A stretch of DNA of 62,414 bases from Microcaldota archaeon (GCA_021807115.1 JAKAPJ010000004.1:1-62414); one strand, 5' to 3'. Positions 48,751 to 57,891 are shown, counted from the first letter of the stretch. The notes: generated from the sequence alone by a model not told the origin. Numbers and translations: made by a program.

Positions 48751-49464
48751 ATGAAGAAATCTGGCACAATGCACGCTCCAGAGCATATAGCGCTAATACC
48801 GGACGGCAACCGCAGGTGGGCGAGATCCAACAAGGTGTCGTTGCTCGGCGGCTACAGCTTGGGCATAAAGAAGTTCGTGGAGTTCTCTACGTGGTCAAAG
48901 CAGTTCGGGGTCAAGACCATAACCGTGTGGGCGCTTTCCACGGAGAACCTCAAGAACAGGACGGGGCTAGAGCTCAAAATACTTTTCGACCTCTATACGA
49001 AGGCAGCGAAGGACAGGAGCATAAGGGAACTGCTAAGGGCGAACAATGCGCACCTAAACGTCATAGGGGACATGAGCGCACTGCCGAAAAAGCTCGTTGC
49101 TGCGCTAAAGGAGATAGAGGAGGAAACGAGGAGGTATGGCGACTTCACCATAAACCTGCTCGTGAACTACGGGGGAAAGGAGGACCTTATGTACTCGGTG
49201 AGGAGCATCAGCTCGGAGGCTTCAGAGGACAGGGGAGCCATAGGCGAGGCGGAAATGAGGGACCACCTGCGCACGTCTTCCATACCTGACATAGACCTGG
49301 TGATAAGGACGTCAGGGGAGATGAGGCTGTCAGGCCTGCTGCCCTGGCAATCGGCATATTCAGAACTGTATTTTACGAAAAAGTACTGGCCGGAGTTTAA
49401 CAGGGATGACCTGAGGAAGGCTGTGCAGACCTACTCGAAAAGGCAGAGGAGATTCGGCAAGTGA
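48751..49464 (+). CDS. uppS: Cis-prenyltransferase (undecaprenyl/dolichyl diphosphate synthase type)
   Basis: 237 residues. Condenses IPP units in cis to make long polyprenyl diphosphates, the lipid carrier for glycans. The catalytic-Asp motif PDGNRRWA, WALSTENLKNR for IPP binding, NLLVNYGGKEDL and the C-terminal RTSGEMRLSGLLPWQSAYSE block (Arg-x-Ser-G and hydrophobic pocket) are all present. Length is normal. The ATG at 48751 begins MKKSGTMHAPEH; a second ATG at residue 7 is also possible. With the kinase-like gene at 52695 and the GlcNAc-1-P transferase at 55032 it forms a lipid-carrier pathway. Confidence 0.93.
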   Translation: MKKSGTMHAPEHIALIPDGNRRWARSNKVSLLGGYSLGIKKFVEFSTWSKQFGVKTITVWALSTENLKNRTGLELKILFDLYTKAAKDRSIRELLRANNAHLNVIGDMSALPKKLVAALKEIEEETRRYGDFTINLLVNYGGKEDLMYSVRSISSEASEDRGAIGEAEMRDHLRTSSIPDIDLVIRTSGEMRLSGLLPWQSAYSELYFTKKYWPEFNRDDLRKAVQTYSKRQRRFGK

Positions 49465-49467
49465 AGG

Positions 49468-49476
49468 TCTTAAACC
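49468..49476 (+). promoter_or_regulatory. TATA box of the DUF2070 gene
   Basis: TCTTAAACC is centred 23 nt before the ATG at 49495. Confidence 0.45.
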
Positions 49477-49494
49477 TCCATCTCAGTGTGTTTG

Positions 49495-51360
49495 ATGAGC
49501 ACAAGACCCAGTGTTGATAGCCCAGTTAGCAGACTGCATGTGAGGATGCTCACGAGGAACATACCGAGCATGCTTTTCCTCCTCACCGCGCTTTTTGTCA
49601 TGAGCATGCTTGTCGGCGTCATATCGGTGGCCCTGACGGACTACAGCTACATAGGGGACACCTCGCACTCCATACTTGTTACCGGGCTGCTGACGGGCGT
49701 TCTGGTAATACTGATGCCAACGCTGCTGACGGTCCTGGTCATAAAGTGGCTGAAGGGCTACGTGAAGACCAATTACATAATGGTGGTGGCGCTTGCTGGC
49801 GGGGGGGCTTACTCGCTTTTCATAATGCTGGCCAGCGCGGTCTACCACATAGTAGGCGCTTACTCCCTGGCCACGGGCATAATACTAGTGGGGGACGCGA
49901 GCATATTCGGGTGGTGGTTCTTCATAAGCAAGGTGCTGCTGGGGCAGAAGAAGAAGGCGGTTCTGTACTCCGTCATACAGCCGGTCATAAATATGCTCCT
50001 CTACCTGATTGCAAGCAACCTAATCTTCACTTTCTCACTCCCGCTTAGCGCCCTGCTTGTCAAGTTGGCCGCGGCCATACTGATATTCGCGTTGGTCAGC
50101 TACATAATACTGTTCACGCTCGAGAGGCCCGTGAAGAAGTCGCTGGGCATGGGGGGCATAGACGCGTTCTCCCAGGTAGTGCAGGACTGGCTTTTCAACA
50201 TAAACATGACAATATCGGAGTCGTTCGGCAACAGGCTTGGGGTGCAGGCGGACATAGACACGCACACGCTTGTATTCAAGAACTCTGAGGGAAAAATAAA
50301 GGCCATAATGTTCGCCCCTTGGATACACTACGGCCCGTTCGGCACGTTATGCGGCAGCAACATGCCATATGTGCTGGAGTCCTATGCAGTGCAGAAGTAC
50401 GGGGCGCCCGCCCTCATAATGCACACTGCGGTCAACGAGGACAACAACCCGGTGTCGAGCGCGCAGATAAACACCATGAGGGACGTAATGGACCGGTCCA
50501 TAAGGGAGGCCAGGCGGATCACGGGGGCCGGAACGGGCATGTCGTACTCGAAGTCGAGGAACGGCACGGCTAATGTGCATCTGCTGTCCATAAACAACGT
50601 GAAGATTGCGACGCTGACAAGGGCGCCGTACATAACCGAGGATGTGAGCCCCGAAGCGCGCAAGGTGCTCAAGGAGCTGCTGGAGTACGGGAAGGAGAGC
50701 GCCATAATACTGGATGCGCACAACTCCAGGTACGAGAGCGCGTCCAACAAGGAGCTTGACGGGGTGAAATTCAACACGGTGTATATGGACGAATATGCGG
50801 GGGCGATAAAGGGAATGGGTGCGCCGCTCCACTCCAACAGGAAGGTCAGGGTGGGGGCGTCCGCAGTGAAGATATTCAGGCTGCTTGGCGGGCCCACGGA
50901 CATGGCCCCGGGCAACCTAAATGTTGTCGTATTCCAGTTCAACGGCTTCAAGCACGCCGTGATACAGTTCAACGCGAACAATATGCTCCCGTCGCTGCGC
51001 GAGGACCTGCTTGCCAGGGTAAGGAAGAAGTACAAGGTTGATGCGGAGATCTACACCACAGACACGCATTACGTGAACTCCATCAAAAAGAACGAGAGCA
51101 ATGTGCTTGGGCGGCACACCAAATATGCGAGGATAGCACCGATACTAGACAGGGCCGTGAAGGAGGCACTGGAGAATGTGGAGGGCGTGGAGGTGTATTA
51201 CAAGAAGGACATGGCAAAACGGTTCAGGATATGGGGGCCGGGGGTGAGGGAGAGGGCGTTTGACGTGGTAAACTCGGTTGTCGGCATGGCGAAGATACTG
51301 ATACCGGGCATGATAGTAGCTGGGTTTATATTAGCATCTTGGATAATATCAATTGTCTGA
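49495..51360 (+). CDS. DUF2070 family membrane protein
   Basis: 621 residues. The first ~220 residues hold seven or so membrane helices (IPSMLFLLTALFVMSMLVG through YIILFTLERP). The rest is a soluble domain with FAPWIHYGPFGTLCGSNMPY, MHTAVNEDNNPV, ILDAHNSRYESAS and VYTDTHYVNS-like motifs (YTTDTHYVNS), whose His/Asp pattern looks like a metal site. A last helix (ILIPGMIVAGFILASWIISI) ends the protein. This fits DUF2070, an archaea-wide family of unknown function. Its place between a polyprenyl synthase and AsnRS is not informative by itself; conserved Pro-x-His motifs make an enzyme likely. Confidence 0.85.
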   Translation: MSTRPSVDSPVSRLHVRMLTRNIPSMLFLLTALFVMSMLVGVISVALTDYSYIGDTSHSILVTGLLTGVLVILMPTLLTVLVIKWLKGYVKTNYIMVVALAGGGAYSLFIMLASAVYHIVGAYSLATGIILVGDASIFGWWFFISKVLLGQKKKAVLYSVIQPVINMLLYLIASNLIFTFSLPLSALLVKLAAAILIFALVSYIILFTLERPVKKSLGMGGIDAFSQVVQDWLFNINMTISESFGNRLGVQADIDTHTLVFKNSEGKIKAIMFAPWIHYGPFGTLCGSNMPYVLESYAVQKYGAPALIMHTAVNEDNNPVSSAQINTMRDVMDRSIREARRITGAGTGMSYSKSRNGTANVHLLSINNVKIATLTRAPYITEDVSPEARKVLKELLEYGKESAIILDAHNSRYESASNKELDGVKFNTVYMDEYAGAIKGMGAPLHSNRKVRVGASAVKIFRLLGGPTDMAPGNLNVVVFQFNGFKHAVIQFNANNMLPSLREDLLARVRKKYKVDAEIYTTDTHYVNSIKKNESNVLGRHTKYARIAPILDRAVKEALENVEGVEVYYKKDMAKRFRIWGPGVRERAFDVVNSVVGMAKILIPGMIVAGFILASWIISIV

Positions 51361-51385
51361 GGGCACGTTCTGCACGGTGGTTTTG

Positions 51386-52690
51386 ATGTTGGATCTGTAT
51401 ACAAGGGCCGCGCCTATATCCGAGGTATTGGGCTCGTCCGGTAAGGCGGTGGTCGTCAAGGGGTGGATACACCGCAAGCGCAGCAGCGGCGGAAAGCTGT
51501 TCGCGGTGGTGCGGGACAGGACAGGGCTGATACAGTGCGTTGCCGACAAGGGGAAGATGGACGCGCAGCAGTGGGATGCCCTGGACAAGGCTTACCTTGA
51601 ATCGAGCATAGTCCTCAGGGGCACAGCCAGGAAGGACGACAGGGCGCCGGGGGGCGTGGAGATAGACGTATCAGAGGCGCTGGTGGTGCACAGCGGCGAG
51701 CAGTTCCCGATAACCGAATACCAGAGCCCCGAGTTCCTGCTGGACGTGCGGCACCTGTGGCTGAGGAGCCAGAGGATGATAAAGGCAATGCAGGCCAGGT
51801 CGTACGTGTTCAGGTACGCAAGAAAGTTCCTGGACAAGAACGGCTTCTTCGAGATAACGGCCCCGCTGCTAACGCGCGCGGGCGGCGAGACGGGTGCGAA
51901 CCTCTTCGAGGTGGACTATTTCGGCCAGAAGGCGTTCCTGACCGAGTCTTCGCAGCTCTATGCCGAGGCGATGATATACTCGCTGGAGAAGGTGTATTCG
52001 TTCGCGCCTACGTTCAGGGCGGAGAAGTCCAGGACGACGAAACACCTTATTGAATTCTGGATGCTTGAGCCCGAGATGGCGTACTTCAACAACGCGCAGA
52101 ACATGAAATTCCAGGAGAAGTTTGTGAGCTACATAGCTACATCGTTCGCGAAGGAGCATGAGGACCTGCTCGGGCACTTTGGCGTGAGCAAGGATTCGCT
52201 CCTGAAGATAAGACCCCCTTTCAAGAGGCTGAGCTACGAGAAGGCCATAGACCTGCTGCAGCAGAAGGGGTCTGGCAAGAAATGGGGGGACGACCTTGGG
52301 GTGGAGGAGGAGAGGCTGCTGACAGAGGGGGAGGAGAAGCCCATATTCGTGCACAGCTGGCCCAAGGAGATAAAGGCGTTCTACATGCCGGTTAACCCCA
52401 AGGATGATAGGACAGTCCTGTGCGCCGACATGCTGGCGCCAAACGGGCACAGCGAGATAGTCGGGGGCAGCGAAAGGATATGGAGGCTTGACGAGCTGCT
52501 GGCCCGGATGAAGGAGTCGGGGCTCAACCTGGACAACTACAAGTGGTACATAGACCTGCGCAGGTACGGCTCTGTCCCGCACGCCGGATTCGGCATGGGC
52601 GTGGAGCGCGTGGTGAAATGGCTGCTTAACCTCGACCACATAAGGGATGCCATACCGTTCCCTAGGCTGATAAACAGGGTTGAGCCGTGA
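51386..52690 (+). CDS. asnS: Asparaginyl-tRNA synthetase
   Basis: 434 residues. N-terminal OB fold (KAVVVKGWIHRKRSSGGKLF, VVRDRTGLIQCV) binds the anticodon; the class II core has motif 2 (FAPTFRAEKSRTTKHLIEFW), the flipping loop and motif 3 (HAGFGMGVERVVKWLLN). The ATP/Asn pocket reads IKAFYMPVNPKDDRTVLCAD and NGHSEIVGGSERI, a pattern for AsnRS rather than AspRS. The archaeal genome can therefore make Asn-tRNA directly. The 12-residue longer frame is rejected because CGGTGGTTTTG stands before the ATG at 51386. A kinase-like gene follows 4 bases after the stop. Confidence 0.9.
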   Translation: MLDLYTRAAPISEVLGSSGKAVVVKGWIHRKRSSGGKLFAVVRDRTGLIQCVADKGKMDAQQWDALDKAYLESSIVLRGTARKDDRAPGGVEIDVSEALVVHSGEQFPITEYQSPEFLLDVRHLWLRSQRMIKAMQARSYVFRYARKFLDKNGFFEITAPLLTRAGGETGANLFEVDYFGQKAFLTESSQLYAEAMIYSLEKVYSFAPTFRAEKSRTTKHLIEFWMLEPEMAYFNNAQNMKFQEKFVSYIATSFAKEHEDLLGHFGVSKDSLLKIRPPFKRLSYEKAIDLLQQKGSGKKWGDDLGVEEERLLTEGEEKPIFVHSWPKEIKAFYMPVNPKDDRTVLCADMLAPNGHSEIVGGSERIWRLDELLARMKESGLNLDNYKWYIDLRRYGSVPHAGFGMGVERVVKWLLNLDHIRDAIPFPRLINRVEP

Positions 52691-52694
52691 GGCT

Positions 52695-53696
52695 ATGGAC
52701 CTTTTCACCTTATCTTTCGCGCTGATCGATGCCGTAATGGTCGCCGCATACTTCAACGACTCATCGAAGGAGGGGCTGTACAAGGCCGCGGCCCCGGTGG
52801 TTGGTAGCGTGGCGCTGTTCGGCGCGGTTGCACTGCTCCTTAGGGAGATGGGGAATACCATACCGAACGAAACGTCGGCCTTCCTGGTGCTGGCGTTCTC
52901 CGTGATGTTCGCTATCCTGCCGTTCTACTATGCAAGAAACAACAGGAGGCTGTTCCTTTTCCTGATCGCCACCATACTGCAGTTCTTCTTCGTCACATAC
53001 GTATACGGCTCTGTGCTGTATCCTTTCATACAGACGCTTGCGATAGGCACGGCATGCGGTTTCATAAACAGGGCAGGACTGCGCATATTCAGGCATCCAA
53101 AGGAGAGGGCCAACAGGGTGGTAGAGACCCGCAGGGACGTTATGCACGCGCTTCTGGGCGTAGCGATACTTGCGATATTCCTTGGCCTGCCGTTCTACGA
53201 CGCGGTATACGCCACCACCACTGCGATACTGATAGGATATACGTACAACAGCCTCGTGGGCGACAGGCGCGGTGGATGGTCGTTTGCGTTCCTGAAGTCG
53301 CTTGAGCGGCCGAACTCGCTATTCGGGCTCGGGGCGCTCTACCTTGGCGTGGGCATGGCGCTGCTGATGGGGTTCATACACGCCAGGAACTTCATGTTCG
53401 TGGGGATAGCGGCGCTGCTCATAGCCGACCCAGTTGCCACGATAGTTGGGATAAACATGGGAGGGCCCAGGCTGCCATACAACAAAAGAAAGTCCCTGTA
53501 CGGCACCGTCGCGTTCCTCGTGGTTGTTGCCGCCGTAGGGTACATCTTCGTGGGATGGTACTCCGTGCTGTTCGGTATCTTCCTTGCTGTGGTCGAGGGG
53601 ATAGACATGCCGCTGGACGACAACATTAGCATACCAGTCTTCACCATAATTGCCTATGCCGCGCTGCTGGCGGCCATAGGGCAGCTAGCGCTCTAG
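52695..53696 (+). CDS. Polyprenol/dolichol kinase-like membrane protein
   Basis: 333 residues with about nine membrane helices. The CTP-using kinase signature of the dolichol kinase/phytol kinase/CDP-diacylglycerol family appears: IADPVATIVGINMGGPRLPY, KRKSLYGTVAFLVV, and EGIDMPLDDNISIPVFTI, which match the D-x-x-A-x-x-x-G, K-S-x-x-G-S/T and D-N-x-x-x-P motifs. It would phosphorylate the polyprenol made from the neighbouring cis-prenyltransferase product. The N-terminal half is more divergent. Start at 52695, next to GTGAGGCT; it ends overlapping nfo by 12 bases on the opposite strand. Confidence 0.7.
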   Translation: MDLFTLSFALIDAVMVAAYFNDSSKEGLYKAAAPVVGSVALFGAVALLLREMGNTIPNETSAFLVLAFSVMFAILPFYYARNNRRLFLFLIATILQFFFVTYVYGSVLYPFIQTLAIGTACGFINRAGLRIFRHPKERANRVVETRRDVMHALLGVAILAIFLGLPFYDAVYATTTAILIGYTYNSLVGDRRGGWSFAFLKSLERPNSLFGLGALYLGVGMALLMGFIHARNFMFVGIAALLIADPVATIVGINMGGPRLPYNKRKSLYGTVAFLVVVAAVGYIFVGWYSVLFGIFLAVVEGIDMPLDDNISIPVFTIIAYAALLAAIGQLAL

Positions 53697-54542
53697 AGCC
53701 AGCCCGGCTGCACGCACTGCCGCCTGGGCCGCCTTGAGGTTTGTGGCCTCGTTGCCGTATTCGTTTATGGGAGTCTCCATTACGAAGCACTTGTCCTGGA
53801 AGGCCTTGTTCCTGAACAGCGCAACGAAACCGCTCCTGCCTATCGTGCCCTTACCTATGTGCCAGTGCCTATCCAGGTGGCTACCTAACCCGAACTTGGC
53901 GTCGTTGAGGTGCACGAGGCCGAGGCGGCGCAGCCCTATGCGGCTGTCAAACTCCTCCACCACCCCCTCTATGCTCTGCGCGGTCCTGAGGTCGTAGCCG
54001 GAGGCGAAAGCGTGGCATGTGTCCAGGCAGACGCCTACCCTGCGCGAGCCTATGCCGTCTATTATCTTGCCTATCTCCGTGAAGCTTGAGCCCACGCTGT
54101 TGCTGTAACCCGCCGTATTCTCCAGCAGCACGTCAACGCCATCCACCACGTCCAGCGCGCCGCTGACTGCGGCGCAGGCGTTGCTTATGCCGGCGTCTAT
54201 TCCCGCGCCAAGGTGCGAGCCGATGTGCACCACTAGGCCGCGTATGCCCAGCTGCCTGCACCTCGAAAGGTTGCCAGCCAGCATCCTGCGGCTCTTCTCG
54301 TAGACCTCCCTGTTCGTCGAGGACGGGTTGCACAGGTACGGTATGTGGGCGAATGGTATGGCGCCGCTGCGCCTTGTCTCGGCCTTGAACTGCGCCTCGT
54401 CCGCCCCGCTTATCTCCGACTCCCTCCACGAGCGGGAGCTGGAGGTGAACATCTGGAATGTCCCGCACCCCATTGCCTGCGCGGCAACTGGCGCGTTTGC
54501 AATCGAGCCCGCTATTGACATGTGGAACCCGATCCGGACCAT
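53685..54542 (-). CDS. nfo: Endonuclease IV
   Basis: 285 residues, a metal-dependent TIM-barrel enzyme that nicks DNA 5' to abasic sites in base-excision repair. Zinc-ligand segments are all visible: IPFAHIPYLCNPSS, LVVHIGSHLGAG, VLLENTAGYSN, VCLDTCHAFASGYD, LVHLNDAKFGLGSHLDRHWH, HIGKGTIG and CFVMETP. The start at 54542 (MVRIGFHMSIAGS) is the family's normal N terminus; the extra codons upstream are promoter. The TATA-like TATAATACC is close (54561-54569). Length is normal. Confidence 0.95.
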   Translation of the reverse strand: MVRIGFHMSIAGSIANAPVAAQAMGCGTFQMFTSSSRSWRESEISGADEAQFKAETRRSGAIPFAHIPYLCNPSSTNREVYEKSRRMLAGNLSRCRQLGIRGLVVHIGSHLGAGIDAGISNACAAVSGALDVVDGVDVLLENTAGYSNSVGSSFTEIGKIIDGIGSRRVGVCLDTCHAFASGYDLRTAQSIEGVVEEFDSRIGLRRLGLVHLNDAKFGLGSHLDRHWHIGKGTIGRSGFVALFRNKAFQDKCFVMETPINEYGNEATNLKAAQAAVRAAGLALER

Positions 54543-54654
54543 TTTTGCACCTGCGCCGGTATTATAGCGGCACATAAGGATTGCGCTGTGGGTATTTTAA
54601 GATATGCAAGAGTGCCGCTAAACCGCGCAATGCGTACTCGTTTAAATACGTTGC

Positions 54655-54666
54655 AGTTTATATCAC
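54655..54666 (+). promoter_or_regulatory. TATA boxes ahead of the tailed histone gene
   Basis: GTTTAAATACG (54640-54650) and CAGTTTATATCA (54655-54666) precede the histone frame. The second places transcription start at about 54686, just before a GGGGAGGGG tract. Confidence 0.5.
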
Positions 54667-54695
54667 TCATAACATTTCTGGGGGAGGGGATTTTT

Positions 54696-54998
54696 CTGGC
54701 AAGGAAAAGGGCGTTCAGCCTCTACGACATGGAGCAGTTTCTCAGGGAAGCGGGGGCTGAGAGGGTAAATGAAAAGGCCGTGGTCAGCTTGGGGCAGGAA
54801 CTGGAGAACGCGGCAAGGGACATGATAAATGAAGCGGAAATGTATGCGAACTATGCAGGCAGGAAGACGCTTATCAAGTACTCCGACGTAAGGCTCGTTG
54901 GCAGGAAGAGGATCGGGGTGCGCGGCAGGGTGGCGATACACGTTAGGAAGAGGGCCGTGGTTGTGAGGCAGGCCAAAGCCGCACAGACGACGGCATAG
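54696..54998 (+). CDS. Archaeal histone with basic C-terminal tail
   Basis: About 100 residues. The fold matches HMf closely: FSLYDMEQFLREAGAERVNEKAVVSL, ENAARDMINEAEMY, and NYAGRKTLIKYSDVRL (AGAERV and AGRKT are the core signature). After helix 3 comes an unusual 35-residue tail rich in Arg, Lys and Val (VGRKRIGVRGRVAIHVRKRA), ending QAKAAQTTA. The start is uncertain: a CTG at 54696 after GGGGAGGGG and 30-36 nt from a TATA box fits best; an ATG at 54630 would add 22 residues but lies before that box. Second histone of the window; likely the main chromatin protein. Confidence 0.75.
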   Translation: MARKRAFSLYDMEQFLREAGAERVNEKAVVSLGQELENAARDMINEAEMYANYAGRKTLIKYSDVRLVGRKRIGVRGRVAIHVRKRAVVVRQAKAAQTTA

Positions 54999-55031
54999 CG
55001 CAAGTGCCCGTGTCCCCTTATTTACTGGCTT

Positions 55032-56072
55032 TCACAGCAGCCCCAGCGCCTTCAGAGCGAACGCAAGAAGTACGAACCCCAGCTCTATGGTCCACATGTA
55101 GAGGGAAACCTCCCATTCCTTGCAGCGCCTTAGGTTCATTATCAGGTGCGTCCAGCTGTATATCTTCTTGCCGTACGGAGGCTCGAATGTGCCATCCGAC
55201 CTCAGGTTCCCGAGATCCTTGACCTTGAACCTGCGCCGCAGGTGCAGCAAGAACTCTATTATCCACGGCATGAACACGACTATGCCGAATGCCTCCATGC
55301 TCCCTATTATCATCGCCGCGGCCATTGCTGCGCCCATGCAGTACGTAAAGCTGTCTCCCGAAAGCATTGTCGCAGGATACCTGTCGAATAGGAGGAATGC
55401 GAATGCGGCTGCACATACTATTGCCGATACCACGGCGCCCACGTATGTGCCGAATATTATGCTGTATACGAGCAGGCCCAGGCTGGCTATTAAGCCGCTG
55501 CCTGAGGATATGCCGTCGAAACCGCCCAGTAGGTTGAAGGCGTTCGCGGCGAACACAATCGCAAGCGGGAGCAGGACAAGGGGGTAGAATATGCCGAAGT
55601 TCACCACGCCCAAGAACGGTATGTTGAGCGTATGTATACCAGCATTCACCGCCATGAGGGGCACCGCGCCTATGAAGGTCAGCAGAGGCTTCTGCCACTG
55701 CTTCAGGCCCTTCCTGTGGTCCATCATGTCAGTAGTCTTCACCAGGACCTTTGACACGTTTATGTCGTCAATGAACCCGACGAACGATATTAGCAGAACC
55801 GACAGGACCACCGCGAAGAGGTCCACAAGGGAAGCCTTTGGGGTGTACATGCCGAAGCTGGCGCCGAATATGTATGCGAGCACGCCGACGGAGAACCCGA
55901 ACGCCACCGCGACGCCCCCGCTGCTTGCCAGAACTGGCTTGCGCCTCTTGTTGTGGTCCACCGATGTGACCCCTGCCTCGAACAGGTATGAGCGCAGGAA
56001 CAGCGCGGAAATGTATGTCACTGCCAGTGCTATCGCAGCAGGAACTATGAGCGTTAGGTATGATGAGTACAT
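55032..56072 (-). CDS. UDP-GlcNAc-1-phosphate transferase (GPT/MraY family)
   Basis: 346 residues, ten membrane helices. Catalytic motifs: FVGFIDDINVS (Asp-Asp), AFNLLGGFDGISSG, and MLSGDSFTYCMGAAMA, then the cytoplasmic loop LLHLRRRFKVKDLG and FEPPYGKKIYSWTHLIMNLRR. The late segment is like eukaryotic ALG7 and archaeal AglH rather than bacterial MraY, which has HHHxEL. It would transfer GlcNAc-1-P from UDP-GlcNAc onto the dolichyl-P carrier, opening N-glycan or surface-glycan assembly. Fits the many sequon-rich surface proteins here. ATG at 56072 chosen; upstream GTG is the alternative. Confidence 0.88.
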   Translation of the reverse strand: MYSSYLTLIVPAAIALAVTYISALFLRSYLFEAGVTSVDHNKRRKPVLASSGGVAVAFGFSVGVLAYIFGASFGMYTPKASLVDLFAVVLSVLLISFVGFIDDINVSKVLVKTTDMMDHRKGLKQWQKPLLTFIGAVPLMAVNAGIHTLNIPFLGVVNFGIFYPLVLLPLAIVFAANAFNLLGGFDGISSGSGLIASLGLLVYSIIFGTYVGAVVSAIVCAAAFAFLLFDRYPATMLSGDSFTYCMGAAMAAAMIIGSMEAFGIVVFMPWIIEFLLHLRRRFKVKDLGNLRSDGTFEPPYGKKIYSWTHLIMNLRRCKEWEVSLYMWTIELGFVLLAFALKALGLL

Positions 56073-56155
56073 GGGAAACACGGCACGGCGCAGTTCAAGG
56101 CAGGATGGCAGTCTTTAATAAGTAACCGTAGGATAAAATTATTAAACGCTACTGT

Positions 56156-56229
56156 GCCCTTGTAGTATAGCTTGGATAGAACGTGAGCTTGCGGAGCTTG
56201 AGACCCGGGTTCAAATCCCGGCAAGGGCG
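56156..56229 (+). tRNA. tRNA-Arg (anticodon GCG)
   Basis: A full cloverleaf, 74 nt: acceptor GCCCTTG/CAAGGGC, D arm from GTAT with GG at positions 18-19, anticodon arm TGAGC-TTGCGGA-GCTTG with GCG in place, variable AGAC, T arm CCGGG-TTCAAAT-CCCGG, and discriminator G at 56229. The anticodon stem uses two G-T pairs. GCG reads CGC/CGT Arg codons. AAAATTATTAAAC (56135-56147) is the probable TATA box. A T-rich stretch follows (TATTTTGTTTGG). Confidence 0.92.
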
Positions 56230-56248
56230 TATTTTGTTTGGAATCTGC

Positions 56249-57883
56249 ATGACTAGCGCAAGGGGCGCCGGGGTGGGCGCCATACCGGACATGGTTGCCT
56301 TCTGCCTCATGGGTCTTGTGCTGGTCGCGGGGATGGGGCTGGCCGCAATACTGTATGCCGGGCCGTACTATTCATACGACGACGGAAGCTACATCTTCTA
56401 CGCGCACCAGATTATGTCTGGCAACTTCAGCATTGCGCAAAGCCCATACGCATACGGATACCTGATGCCAGCGTCGTTGGCCTTATCGTTCCTGCTGCTC
56501 GGCGCAAGCCCCTTCTCCGCTGTGGTCCCGCAGCTGCTTGAGTATGCGTTGATACTGGCCATGGCCTTCCTCATAGGAAGGCGGCTGTACGGGAACGGCG
56601 CGGGGCTTGTGGGGGCGCTGCTTGCGGCCACTGCGCCGTTTGTGGTGAGCTACACCACAAGGGTGCTGCCCGACATGCTGCTTGGCGCGCTGGCTGGTGT
56701 ATCCATATACCTTCTGGTCATTGCAAGGGGGACCGCAAGACCAAAGCTGCTGTTGGTGGGTGCCGGTGCGGCGGCGGGCCTGACTGTGTACGTTAAACTG
56801 CTGGGCCTGGCCTTCATGCTTTTCTTCTTTATAGCCGCGCTCATGGAGGGGCTGGAGGGGGAGAAGACAGTGGCTGCGCCCGGGAGAAAGGAGAGGGGCA
56901 TATCCATGGGGCTGGCCGACTTCGGGTACGTTGCGGCAGGGATGCTCGCGCTCATGGCGGCGTACCTTGCCACGGTGTACCTGGCGACAGGCAACCCGCT
57001 CTACACATTCATCAACTACGGCAACTTCCAGGGGGAGATATCGCCCTCGTCGCTGGGCAACAACATAGCCACGCTCACCGCAATGACAGTTGGGTACTTC
57101 GCCACCACCAACGGCAACATACTTGGGCAGGCGATACATCCGCTGATATACCCGCTGGGGATGATGCTGTTCTGGGCCTTCCTTGGATCCCTGATGGGCG
57201 GGCGCAGCGGGGACCGGAACGCTGACTTCCTGTCCATCGTGCTCTGGGGCTCGTTCCTCTACTATTTCTACGGGACCATTTCTCTCACAAGCTATACACT
57301 GATGGACGTAGTGTCGCGCTATTTCCTGGTGCTCGCGGTGCCGATGGCGGTGCTGGGCGGATATGCGATAATGGAATTCTACGGGATATTCCGCAGAACC
57401 ATGGGCCACGCCGTCGCATGCATAATGGTGGCGGCGGTGCTTATAGAGGCGGTTGCGCTCAACCTGCCCGCGTACAGCACGGTATACAGCTATGACCTTG
57501 CCGTTTCGGGCAGCGCGGCCTTGCTCGGGGAGGTGGCGGCTATGGCGGCATCATGGGCCTGGGGGGCAAACACGGTTTTCTACACGAACGACATGGCGGC
57601 CGGAAGGTACCTAGAGTTCCTGTCCGGATACGGCACGCTGCACGTCATGGACGGCGGAACCTCATGCGTGCCTGCCGCAAACGGCATGGCGTACCTGCTT
57701 TTCTATGACAACTCCACTAGGGCGCAGGACATAGGGATGCTTAGGTCATGGGCCGGGGGCGGCTGCAGCCTCGTGCCTGTGGGCAACTTCAGCGACATAA
57801 ACAGGATAACCACGATAGGCGCATTCAACAACACCGACCTCTACGCCTCGGTGTACAGGGTGGCTGGGAGGGGAGGGGCTTGA
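56249..57883 (+). CDS. GT39/ArnT-type membrane glycosyltransferase
   Basis: 544 residues. About eleven membrane helices, with the catalytic Asp pair after the first (GPYYSYDDGSYIFYAHQI), and the aromatic loop AQSPYAYGYLMPAS, as in protein mannosyltransferase and ArnT-type GT-C enzymes that use dolichyl-phosphate sugars. Conserved TRVLPDMLLGALAG in the third helix region supports this. The last ~110 residues form an outer domain (NTVFYTNDMAAGRYLEF). Likely moves a sugar from dolichyl-P onto protein or glycan outside the cell. The frame begins earlier, inside the tRNA, but the ATG at 56249 is the first after it. Confidence 0.82.
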   Translation: MTSARGAGVGAIPDMVAFCLMGLVLVAGMGLAAILYAGPYYSYDDGSYIFYAHQIMSGNFSIAQSPYAYGYLMPASLALSFLLLGASPFSAVVPQLLEYALILAMAFLIGRRLYGNGAGLVGALLAATAPFVVSYTTRVLPDMLLGALAGVSIYLLVIARGTARPKLLLVGAGAAAGLTVYVKLLGLAFMLFFFIAALMEGLEGEKTVAAPGRKERGISMGLADFGYVAAGMLALMAAYLATVYLATGNPLYTFINYGNFQGEISPSSLGNNIATLTAMTVGYFATTNGNILGQAIHPLIYPLGMMLFWAFLGSLMGGRSGDRNADFLSIVLWGSFLYYFYGTISLTSYTLMDVVSRYFLVLAVPMAVLGGYAIMEFYGIFRRTMGHAVACIMVAAVLIEAVALNLPAYSTVYSYDLAVSGSAALLGEVAAMAASWAWGANTVFYTNDMAAGRYLEFLSGYGTLHVMDGGTSCVPAANGMAYLLFYDNSTRAQDIGMLRSWAGGGCSLVPVGNFSDINRITTIGAFNNTDLYASVYRVAGRGGA

Positions 57884-57891
57884 CTACGGAT

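Noticed and set aside
56183-56248. Longer start for the GT39 gene inside the tRNA
   Set aside because: Translation would begin within tRNA-Arg; the ATG at 56249 is the first sensible start.
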